A DNA stretch of 41,181 nt. It comes from Lysobacterales bacterium. GTDB lineage: Bacteria; Pseudomonadota; Gammaproteobacteria; Xanthomonadales; Wenzhouxiangellaceae. Below are positions 15,901-23,700 of the stretch, in pieces (position 1 is the first letter of the stretch; each line of letters opens with the position of its first letter). The stretch is taken from positions 1-41,181 of the forward strand of contig PBLG01000020.1 in the NCBI GenBank assembly GCA_002722315.1, in the 5' to 3' direction. Position numbers and translations under genes: made by a program. A model generated the notes under the pieces. That model did no database searches. It worked only from the letters and a program-made list of their open reading frames with translations, and was not told the DNA's origin.

Positions 15901-16628
15901 TCGCGTTTGCCAACGGCTTGTTCACGGATCCGGAAAACCGCGCAATCACCTCCACGCCGGCGCTCGCCGCCAGCCCGGCCGGCGGCCTGATCGTCTACGC
16001 GGGCACCGGCAAGCTCATCGAAACCGCCGATCGTACCGTTTCGAACAATCAGCCCGAAGCCTTCTGGGCCGTGATCGACAACAACAGTTCGATCAACAAC
16101 ACGAACGGCTTCAACGAAGTTTCGATGACCGAATCGGGCGGTCAGCGCGTCATCGAGGGCGAGCCCGGCGACGACGGCTGGTTCCTGGAGCTGACGACCG
16201 GCACCAATGCTGGCGAACGCGTACTCAACCAGGCCAGGGTGATATTCGGCCAGCTGATCTTCACGACCTTCGAGCCGGACGACGACGCGTGCGCGACCGG
16301 CGGTCTGCAGCGGATCTACGTGCTGGACGCCATCAGCGGGTCGGGCCGGCTCGACAACCAATGCAATAATTGCGGCGTGATCGAGATCGGTACGGGTGCG
16401 CCGGTCGAGCCCCCTGTGGTGCTCAAGCCGCCGGTCAGCCCCGACCTGGCCCCCGGCGACCCCGGCGGCACCGATCCGGACGACCCGGATTCGCCGGGAC
16501 TTCCCGACGGCAGCAGCGTCGGCGCGGTCACGGGCTGGTGCTCGGCGTTCGGGGTGCTGTCACCATCGGGCTTCCTGCCGCTGGGCAACATCTGTGACGG
16601 ACGGCAGGTCTGGCGACAGGTGCGCTGA
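12996..16628 (+). CDS. pilY1: type IV pilus tip-associated protein PilY1
   Basis: 1210 residues with a signal peptide (FATAGYLVVCGTSARA). The N-terminal part begins NPLFLGTDVPGNLVFVPSVEWPTI and carries YFDSDKCYEYRY. In the branch of PilY1 with a von Willebrand A domain this position holds a DxSxS metal site, which is absent here. Residues of about 600-1060 form the Neisseria PilC-type beta-propeller: VVYVGGNDGMLHGFNAESG, VLVGGLGAGGKAIYAIDV, IFGNGYGSAGATAG, YAGDLNGTIWRVDF. A Pro/Asp-rich linker (about 1130-1175) precedes the end motif GWCSAFGVLSPSGFLP and a WRQVR terminus. PilY1 controls pilus extension and retraction and adhesion. A good CAGGAG precedes the ATG. Fifth gene of the operon. Confidence 0.92.
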   Translation: MSFKKLALCFATAGYLVVCGTSARALEVAQNPLFLGTDVPGNLVFVPSVEWPTIVSVANLQPNYTPNTEFVGYFDSDKCYEYRYSSNASDRHFYPVERARGRECDGHWSGNFLNWAATQTIDPFRKVLTGGLRVRDTATETWLEKARHTGQGGTGIYPNRSINNTSILRGATPFQTADSMQMRIQGLGNEMRFRLNGTNVDSDFRDFNPANHPPADPDDLNDDAYDVSIRVAVCVAGLEEDNCVDYGSSAKPEGLIQANYDKLRYSVFGYLNQDGSSRDGAALRARQKFVGPTLPGGNNNPQKEWDPSTGVLYQNPDAADAADTSDEFNITIRDSGVINYINKFGQLTSNSHKSMDPVSELFYAAVRYIRGEDNIDAYTDGTNFDRADGFPVITDWDKNGHDPVQFSCQINVALGIGDIYTHRDKNLPGPTSGSDEPTKPQAIRDDDWIDVVEVGQRIDAMEGSTNIGSSGGSWTGRNNSAYIASLAYWANTTDMRPGEPGKTTMSTHWVDVLEAQSLETIPYNQYILAAKYGGADVPETFDPMNDSLEQDWWHTNGETISPFGSRARGQTMPRPDNYFLAGNAATMVEALSDAFETILSETTNVVTSVSTTSTRLDTDTLAIQARFESDFWSGELLGLDPISNAVQWRASNQLPTPAGRKILSWNSDGPGAEVRFDSTMPSAMKTRIASSTDGQPINDVINFLRGDRSNEASGFRRRGDTVLGDIVNSRPVLAGSSNEGWARLDSGYNRYLDEEKSERAPVVYVGGNDGMLHGFNAESGRETMAYVPGAVLDRIGSLANPTYQHQFFVDGQIAIADAQDDGTWKNVLVGGLGAGGKAIYAIDVTDPGSPEVLWEVTSEDHPEIGYTFGKPVINRIGDKWYAIFGNGYGSAGATAGEAGQARMMFVELFSGPSPTVTSIALGDPGGNGLSGVAGFSNPATGTELIRAYAGDLNGTIWRVDFTTGGTPSVAFANGLFTDPENRAITSTPALAASPAGGLIVYAGTGKLIETADRTVSNNQPEAFWAVIDNNSSINNTNGFNEVSMTESGGQRVIEGEPGDDGWFLELTTGTNAGERVLNQARVIFGQLIFTTFEPDDDACATGGLQRIYVLDAISGSGRLDNQCNNCGVIEIGTGAPVEPPVVLKPPVSPDLAPGDPGGTDPDDPDSPGLPDGSSVGAVTGWCSAFGVLSPSGFLPLGNICDGRQVWRQVR

Positions 16629-16643
16629 CGCCGACGCAATCGG

Positions 16644-16680
16644 GTCGCCCGGATGAAATTCCGGGCGACCGGCTTTTATC
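16644..16680 (+). terminator. intrinsic terminator between pilY1 and pilE
   Basis: A 10-bp perfect stem GGTCGCCCGG / CCGGGCGACC with an eight-base loop, then GGCTTTTAT. It sits 15 bases after the pilY1 stop, so pilE may be expressed at a different level from the genes before it, by read-through or its own promoter. Confidence 0.65.
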
Positions 16681-16707
16681 ATCGAAACGAATAATCTGGA
16701 GCCGAAA

Positions 16708-17136
16708 ATGATGTCTAGATCACGGGCCCGAACCGCCGCCGGCTTTACGCTCATCGAGTTGCTGATTGCGATCGCCATCCTGGCGATCATCATGGGCATC
16801 GCAATTCCGAGCTACAACATCTATGTTCTGAAATCCGGGCGAGCCGACGCCACTTCCACGCTGTTGCAGACGGCGCAGACGCTCGAGCGTTGCTTTACGC
16901 GCTTCAGCGCCTACGACGACGGCAACTGCGCCATACAGGACGGGGCGACGATCGAGTCCGAGAATGAAAAATACGACATCTCGGTCGCGACCGCGGCAAC
17001 GACATACGACCTGACCGCTGCCCCGAAAGGCAGCCAGACGAACGACAGCGAATGCGGGAGCTTCACGCTCGACGAAACCGGTGCTCGCGGCGTCTCGGCC
17101 GGCACGGAGCCGGAATTGATCGAAAAGTGTTGGTAG
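16708..17136 (+). CDS. pilE: type IV pilus minor pilin PilE
   Basis: 142 residues. A ten-residue leader is followed by the processing site AAG^FTLIELLIAIAILAIIMGIAIPSY, with Glu5, then IYVLKSGRADATSTLLQTAQTLERCFTRFSAYDDGNC. The last is typical of PilE proteins encoded after pilY1. Cysteines near residues 62 and 73 and at the C-terminus (CGSF...KCW) can form the D-region loop. GGAG six bases before the first of two ATG codons supports 16708. Last pilin gene of the cluster, behind a terminator-like hairpin. Confidence 0.9.
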   Translation: MMSRSRARTAAGFTLIELLIAIAILAIIMGIAIPSYNIYVLKSGRADATSTLLQTAQTLERCFTRFSAYDDGNCAIQDGATIESENEKYDISVATAATTYDLTAAPKGSQTNDSECGSFTLDETGARGVSAGTEPELIEKCW

Positions 17137-17275
17137 CAGGACGATTTTCCGTTTCCCGGAAGAATGCCGGGACATCTCGACAGGTGCTGAAGGTGTAGCG
17201 AAGATATCGCCATCGCTTGAGCGGCATTGCGTTTCAGCGTAGTCTCGAAGACTGTTCCGGCGACACCCTTGCACC

Positions 17276-18328
17276 TTGAACCTCGACGCGCCCAAAGCCT
17301 CCGCCGACCTGCCCGATTTCTGCCAGCCGCGCGCGGTCTTCATCCTGGTGCTGCTGGGCCTGCTGCTTGCCTTGTTGCTGGCACTGGCCGGGCGTCCCGA
17401 TTTTTCCGGTTTCTGGTTTGCCCTGGGCTTGAACGCGCTGATGGTCGAAACCGTCGTCCTGGCGTCGAGCCTGCTTCTATGCGCGTGTCGCGGCTTCCTC
17501 GTCCGGCTGCCGCCGGCTGCCGCGTTCGCGACGATATTCCTGGTCATCCAGGTCCTGGTCGTCGGGTTTTCCTGGCTGGCGGCCCGTTATTTCCTGCCTT
17601 ACGACAGCCTGGATCCGGGCGGCGGCGAGTGGATCCTGCGCAACCTGCTGATCTCGCTGGTCGCCTCGCTGGTGTTCGTCCGCTACCTGATGCTGCATCG
17701 GCAGTGGCAGGTCCAGGTGCGGGCCGAGGCCGGTGCGAGGCTCGAGGCGTTGCAGGCCCGCATCCGGCCGCATTTCCTGTTCAACACCCTCAACACCATT
17801 GCCAGCCTCGTCCGGACCCGGCCGAACGACGCCGAGCAGGCGGTGCTGGACCTGGCCGACCTGCTGCGCTCGGGGCTCAGGACCAATGCCACGCATACCC
17901 TGGGCGAAGAGCTCGAGCTGGTCCGCGGCTACCTGCGCATCGAGTCGCAGCGGCTTGGAGAGCGGCTGGGGATCGACTGGCACGTGGATGCCGAGCTGCC
18001 GATTTCGCAGACGATCCCGGCACTGCTGGTGCAGCCGCTGGTCGAAAACGCGGTCGTTCACGGCATTGCCCGATTGCCGGATGGGGGGCGCCTGGAAATT
18101 TCGGCCGGCGCCCGGGGAAAGGCCGCCTGGTTCGTGCGCGTGAAAAACCCCTGGCCGGGCGCGGCCGAGGACGCGGCCGGCGGCGCCGACGGCAACCGCA
18201 TGGCGCTGGCCAACATCCGTCAGCGGCTGGAACTGGCCTTCGGAGGTTCCGCCAGCCTGGAAACGCATGCGACCGGGAATGATTTCACCGCCGAGCTTCG
18301 CGTGCCGATAGCGGCTCCGGGCGATTGA
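17276..18328 (+). CDS. LytS/AlgZ (FimS)-type sensor histidine kinase
   Basis: 350 residues. Four to five membrane helices occupy residues 20-145, without a visible periplasmic sensor domain. The LytS-type histidine kinase region follows: EALQARIRPHFLFNTLNTI with the phospho-accepting H166, a segment rich in LRSGLR and LEDEL-like helices (LGEELELVRGYLRIESQRLG), the N-box VQPLVENAVVHGI and the G-region MALANIRQRLELAFGG. AlgZ/FimS of Pseudomonas has this plan and phosphorylates AlgR. No response regulator gene is adjacent; the next gene is on the other strand. The start is a TTG at 17276 without a clear Shine-Dalgarno site, the weakest part of the call. It lies 139 bases after pilE. Confidence 0.82.
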   Translation: MNLDAPKASADLPDFCQPRAVFILVLLGLLLALLLALAGRPDFSGFWFALGLNALMVETVVLASSLLLCACRGFLVRLPPAAAFATIFLVIQVLVVGFSWLAARYFLPYDSLDPGGGEWILRNLLISLVASLVFVRYLMLHRQWQVQVRAEAGARLEALQARIRPHFLFNTLNTIASLVRTRPNDAEQAVLDLADLLRSGLRTNATHTLGEELELVRGYLRIESQRLGERLGIDWHVDAELPISQTIPALLVQPLVENAVVHGIARLPDGGRLEISAGARGKAAWFVRVKNPWPGAAEDAAGGADGNRMALANIRQRLELAFGGSASLETHATGNDFTAELRVPIAAPGD

Positions 18329-18340
18329 GCCCGTCGGGAG

Positions 18341-19612
18341 CTACGGCTGCGGCTCTTCGGTTTTTTCCGATTCCTCCGACTCCCCGCCATCGGCGATTTC
18401 ATCGGGGTGCATTTCCAGCGCCGCGGGCGACGTGACGAACTGCGGGACGAAATCGCCCTGGTCTTCCATCGGCACCGATTCGCTGACGGCCATCCGGTAA
18501 CGCGCGAACACCGCCGGCACCAGCGCGGTCGCCGCAACGAACATCATCAGCGTTTCCGGGCCGAGGCGCTGCATCAGGACGCCGGCCACGATCGGGCCGA
18601 TGATGGCGCCGACGGCCCACAGCAGCTGCAGCGTCGACGTCACTTCCAGCACGTGCGAGCGATCCAGGTGGTCGATCGTGTGGGCCGCGGCCAGCGAATA
18701 CATGCTGAACGCGAAGGAACCGTAGGCGAAGCCGCCGATCATGACCCAGATGAACCCGTAGCCGACGGCGATGGCCGCGGCCAGCGCGCCCACCGAAGCA
18801 AGCGCGCAGGCCCAGGCCAGCACCTTGCGCCGCTCGTGGCCGTCGGAAAAACGCCCCACCGGCCACAGCATCACGATGCCGCCGAGAATGGTCAGGCTCA
18901 TGAACGTCGCCACGCCGCCCTTGTCGAGTCCGATCGCGCTGGCGAACACCGGCCCGAGGCCCCAGAACGAACCCGAACCCAGTCCGGCGAAGATGCAGGC
19001 CACGACGCCCAGCGGCGAGATCGCATAAAGCTTGCGCAGCCCCAGTCGTCCGGCTTCCACGATCGGCGGTTCCTTGACCTCGGTCAGGGCCACCGGCACC
19101 AGGCCCAGAGACAACAGCACAGAGGCAAGCGCGAACAGTTCCAGGTTGTCCGCCGGTCCGGCCATCAGCAGCACCTGGCCGATGCCGAGACCGATCAGCG
19201 TCGTGGTCATGTAGGCCGAAAAGATGCTCCCGCGCTCCTCGTTGCTGGCGCGTTCGTTCAACCAGGACTCGATCGCGATGTACAGCCCGACGATGCAGAC
19301 GCCGGAGGCCAGGCGCAGCACGAACCAGAGCACCGGCGTGACGTAAAGCCCGTGCAGCAACGTAGCGATGGAGGCCAGCGACGCCAGCGTGGCGAATACC
19401 CGGATATGTCCGACCTGCCGGATCAGCCGGGGAATCCAGCGCGTGCCGATCACGAACCCGGCAAAATAGCCCGACATGACCAGGCCCAGCACGGTCGGGG
19501 AGAACCCCTCCAGCTGGCCGCGCACGCCCAGCAACGTGCCCAGCAGGCCGATGCCGGAAAGAATAATGGCGACCCCGATCAGCAGGGTGAACACCGAGGC
19601 GATTGCGCGCAT
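18341..19612 (-). CDS. major facilitator superfamily transporter (YcaD-like)
   Basis: 423 residues with twelve predicted membrane helices. Recognisable features are the early GLVMSGYFAGFVIGTRWIPRLI segment between helices 2 and 3 (a variant of MFS motif A), GLYIAIESWLNERASNEERG with the ESWLN signature of the YcaD group, and FSDGHERRKVLAW, a second motif A copy in the other half. The C-terminus is a 60-residue acidic cytoplasmic tail (ESEESEKTEEPQP). The substrate is unknown. Divergent from ubiA with 111 bases between, and convergent with the sensor kinase, whose stop is only 12 bases away. Confidence 0.82.
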   Translation of the reverse strand: MRAIASVFTLLIGVAIILSGIGLLGTLLGVRGQLEGFSPTVLGLVMSGYFAGFVIGTRWIPRLIRQVGHIRVFATLASLASIATLLHGLYVTPVLWFVLRLASGVCIVGLYIAIESWLNERASNEERGSIFSAYMTTTLIGLGIGQVLLMAGPADNLELFALASVLLSLGLVPVALTEVKEPPIVEAGRLGLRKLYAISPLGVVACIFAGLGSGSFWGLGPVFASAIGLDKGGVATFMSLTILGGIVMLWPVGRFSDGHERRKVLAWACALASVGALAAAIAVGYGFIWVMIGGFAYGSFAFSMYSLAAAHTIDHLDRSHVLEVTSTLQLLWAVGAIIGPIVAGVLMQRLGPETLMMFVAATALVPAVFARYRMAVSESVPMEDQGDFVPQFVTSPAALEMHPDEIADGGESEESEKTEEPQP

Positions 19613-19723
19613 GGGTAAACGGGCGTGTGAGCGTGTGTCGCCTAGACTATCATCGCAGTCGCGCGACTCGGCTTCTTATTCCTCGATCGAGGTCTGCACG
19701 GCACGGACACCGACATACGCCAG

Positions 19724-20608
19724 ATGGAATTCAGACTGACCACCAGAGTATTCTCCGGACCGGCCGGCCCCTGGCTGCGGCTGATGCGTTTCGATCGGCC
19801 GATCGGCATCGCGCTGCTGCTCTGGCCCACCTGGTGGGGCCTGTTCATGGCCGGCAACGGCAAACCCGGTCTCGGCAACATTGTGATCTTCACGCTCGGC
19901 GTCGTGGTGATGCGCGCAGCCGGCTGCGTCATCAACGATTTCGCCGACCGCGAGCTGGATCCGCACGTCGCGCGCACCGAATCGCGCCCGCTGGCTGCCG
20001 GCGAGCTCCGTCCTGCCCAGGCGCTGAAACTCTTTCTTGTGCTGTTGACCGTTGCCTTCGGGCTGGTCCTGATGACCAATCCCCTGACGGTGATGATGGC
20101 TTTCTTCGGCGCGCTGCTGGCCGGCACCTACCCGTTCTTCAAGCGCTTCACCCACCTCCCGCAGGTCGCGCTGGGCACCGCATTTGCCTGGGCGATCCCG
20201 ATGGCCTTTGCCGCCGAAACCGGCAACGTCCCGGAACCGGCCTGGTGGCTGTTCGCGCTGAACATCGTATGGGTGCTCATCTACGACACCGAATACGCCA
20301 TGGCCGACCGCGAGGACGACCTCAAGGTCGGCGTGCGTTCGACCGCCATCCTGTTCGGACGCCTCGACGTGCCCATCATCGCGGCACTGATGGGCCTGTT
20401 CGTTGCCGGGCTGGTGATCTTCGGCCTGCGCTTCATGCCCCACCCTGCCTGGTTCGCCGGCGTGGCGATCGCGTTCGGCCTCCTGCAGCACCAGCTATGG
20501 CGCATTCGGAATCGCGAACCCGAGGCCTGCTTCAAGGCGTTTCTGAGCAACCACTGGGTCGGCTTCACGTTGTTCGCCGGGCTGCTGGCCAGCCTTTTGA
20601 TGCCTTAA
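19724..20608 (+). CDS. ubiA: 4-hydroxybenzoate polyprenyltransferase
   Basis: 294 residues, an integral membrane enzyme with about nine helices that joins the polyprenyl chain to 4-hydroxybenzoate in ubiquinone synthesis. Both Mg-diphosphate motifs are present: NDFADRELDPHVARTESRPL (NDxxDxxxD) and YDTEYAMADREDDLKVG (YDTxYAxxDREDD). The opening RLMRFDRPIGIALLLWPTWWGL is the UbiA signature rather than that of haem O or chlorophyll synthases. Length agrees with E. coli UbiA (290). No ubiC is next to it. The stretch 20609-20795 to the next gene shows nothing recognisable. Confidence 0.95.
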   Translation: MEFRLTTRVFSGPAGPWLRLMRFDRPIGIALLLWPTWWGLFMAGNGKPGLGNIVIFTLGVVVMRAAGCVINDFADRELDPHVARTESRPLAAGELRPAQALKLFLVLLTVAFGLVLMTNPLTVMMAFFGALLAGTYPFFKRFTHLPQVALGTAFAWAIPMAFAAETGNVPEPAWWLFALNIVWVLIYDTEYAMADREDDLKVGVRSTAILFGRLDVPIIAALMGLFVAGLVIFGLRFMPHPAWFAGVAIAFGLLQHQLWRIRNREPEACFKAFLSNHWVGFTLFAGLLASLLMP

Positions 20609-20795
20609 ACGCGTTTCCTCGTTCCGGGCCGCTGATTTTGTCGAGACTGCGAGACATATCTCGGATTAGTCATGTTGCTCAGCCCGTGCAGGAAGGCGCC
20701 TGAAGCCGTATTTGACATTCCTTGTCGACGCCAGGTAATTGAAAGCGGCCAGCGTAAAGAATCACCGTTGGCGGATCGGCAATCGTCGACGCAAC

Positions 20796-23700
20796 TCAAT
20801 CGGGCTCCGAGACGAGGAGCGCAAACCACTGCGTATCCCGATGACCTCGGGAATCCGTCACCTGGGCTTCGACACTGTAGAGGCCTGTAGTCGGCGTCTG
20901 CCATGTGATCAGACCCGTCTGGGCATCCACCGCGAGTCCGTCAGGAAACTCGTTCAACGAGAATTCGATCGGAAAGCCGTCCTGATTGAAAACCTCGACC
21001 TGATAGGAGTACGGCTCGGCAGTTGATGCCACCCTGGCTGGTTCTGAAACGATAACGGGCGGGGTCGAGACAGGGCACCCCGGGGACGAGAACTGATGCA
21101 GCGCCGACACCGGCATCCAGAACTGAAATGGGGTTCCCAGAAATGGGCTTGCTGGGTCAGTGCCGTTGAAGTCCCTGCCCCACGCCCAAAAACAGTGGTT
21201 CTCGTCGAGGGCAAGCACATAGTCCGCCGTCGCGGCGATCTCCAGAATGCGCCCGGCGTTGTCGGGAAACGCGACTCGCTGAAATTCCTCCTCAAAAGCG
21301 GTTCCAATGTTACCTGTCCCCAGCACAAAATTGGAATTCGTACCCCGCGCCCAGACGTACCCGTTTTCGTCTTGCACAAAAAAAGCAGGGGGCCGACTGT
21401 TATCCTCCTGGCTAATGCCGATCCCGACAACGCGAGCACCACCGAGAGGCGCAAGATCAAGAAGTTCTGGCTGATCAAGAATTGTGGTACTAGTATCAAT
21501 ACGGCCCCATTGCCATACTCTGCCCAAAGCGTCTAAAAACATCGCGACGTCGCGAGCTACGACCAAATCCCGGATTGGATGGCCATCCAAGCCATCTTCG
21601 GACAGCAAAAAAGGCGTGCAGCCGTTGGGTCCGTTCTGGGCAAGATTGCAAGGCTCTGAGTTAGAGTGTATTTGTTCTCCGGCCATCCAGAGCGGCACGT
21701 CTCCCCAAGCCCAAATTTCCAGCGCATCAGCGGTAATGGCAAGCGAATGAGGCCTGAAGCCGCGCTTAGTAAGCGTCGCAGAAACTCTCATTGGAACAGG
21801 CAAATCGACGGGTTTTGGCCAAACCTGGTCCGAGGCGACCCGGTTTCCGTTTAGTCCCGTTCGATTGCTACCCCACTGCCAGACTCGCCCACGCCGATCA
21901 AGCGCACTTGGAAGGATAGTGTTAAACGATGCTATCCAGGCATCGGCTAACGCGCCGCCGACCGGCTGCGGAGAATCTAGACGTATTGCCGCGCTGTCAT
22001 GAGTAAAGGAATGGATACCTGTTCCAGTACTACCATTGCTACCAAGACCCCAAACCCAAAGGCGTCGATCCAGGTCCCGCGCTTGTACCATTCGTTCGCT
22101 CTGGAAATACTGGGCAATATTGGAGGTGAAGTCCCCAAGCCCGCCCCCGAAGCGTTCGTCGCGCACCAGCTCGACGGGTTGCTCTACGGTATCGGGTAGG
22201 GCTTGGCCGGATTCGCCCAGCCCCAGTCTAATTTTCGAACCCCAAGCCCACGGCGTTCCAAGATGATCGGTGATGAACGTCGCGCCTTCGACCGCGTGGA
22301 TCTGCGAGTTCGTTCGCCCGCAATCGAGTTTTCGCAACTCGCTGAACTGATCGTCCTCGGAATTGATCTCGATGCGAGCGAGAAGATGCCGCCCGATCAC
22401 CGGACAAACCTGGTGGATTTCAACTTCCGTTTCACAAGCAGCACAGATCGTCAGCGGATAGTCCTCCACGGGTTCATGCGTGAGCCCGTCGACCGCCGAG
22501 ATCACGATTTCGAGATTCTCTTCCCAGTCGTTTCGCACCTGGATCCGGCTCTGATCCAGTCCCTTCGCAAGCTCAAACCGGACCGGGTACTGACACGTCA
22601 CCTCGACTTCGTGCCGAGCCAGGGCCTCGCCGTTTTCGTCGAGAATATCGAATTCCACCGTAACAAGTCCGGGCCGCGCGCAAATCTCACGGGCATCGGC
22701 AAGTATCGCGTCACGCACCTTGCGGCCGCGGGGCAGGTCAAGTTCATCCGTACCGCTCAGCGCGAACACGAGCCCGTTCGTGGAGATCGAAATGCGCCTG
22801 GACTCGTGCGTGCGGCGCGCCTGATCGAAAGCTTCGATCACGGCGATGGTCTCGAGCCGGGCCGAGCCATGGAACAGCCATTCGCCGCCCGCCAGGCTCG
22901 AGACCTTCACATCGGGCCGTCCGTCGGGACGATCCTGTATCAGAACGGGCAGCGGTTCATGGCTACGAAAACCATTGGGCATCAGACTGCCCATGCCCCA
23001 GCCCCAGACGCGCCGGCTACTGTCTTCAATCATTACCCCACCGTCGCCTGAGGTATCCGCTGCGAGAACCGCTGACCCGCCTAGTCTCGACAGATCGACC
23101 GGAAAATGTCCTTCGCGCTCCTCGAAATCGCCCTGGCCCAGACCACCGCGAGAGTTGCCGCCCCACGCCCAAAGACGTCCGTAAAAGTCCATTGCATAGG
23201 ATGCAAACGAGCTTCGCATTGCCCATTGATACCGCAGTGAGGCGCCACCCTGTGACACGATCCGAACAGGTTCATTGATCGTATCTCTGGAATCGAGGTG
23301 AGTGACCTGACCTCTGTCATTTCCCCCCCAGCCCCACAGTTGCCCGAGGTCGTCGACAGCGAGACTACCGCTAGGTCCCGGGAATATGGCAACGGGCGTA
23401 CCTGCCGGGTCGGGAAACACGACCTGGTCCGGAAAGCGTTTGGAATTCTGCCCGCTGCCCGTTCCCAGGGCACCGCTAAAGTTGGCGCCCCAAGCAAAAA
23501 GGCGCCCGTCTTCAGCTCTTGCGAAACCCGTGCTGGATCCGCCCGTCGCCACCAGGTCGATTGGCGGCGGGCTTATCAGTGCACCGAAACTGCTGATTTT
23601 ACCGGGCGTCGACCGATGGTCTCTTTCGTCTCCCCCTCGTCCCAGCGCGAACCGCCAATTAGCCCCCCACGACCAGACGTTGCCATCGGTATCCAATGCC

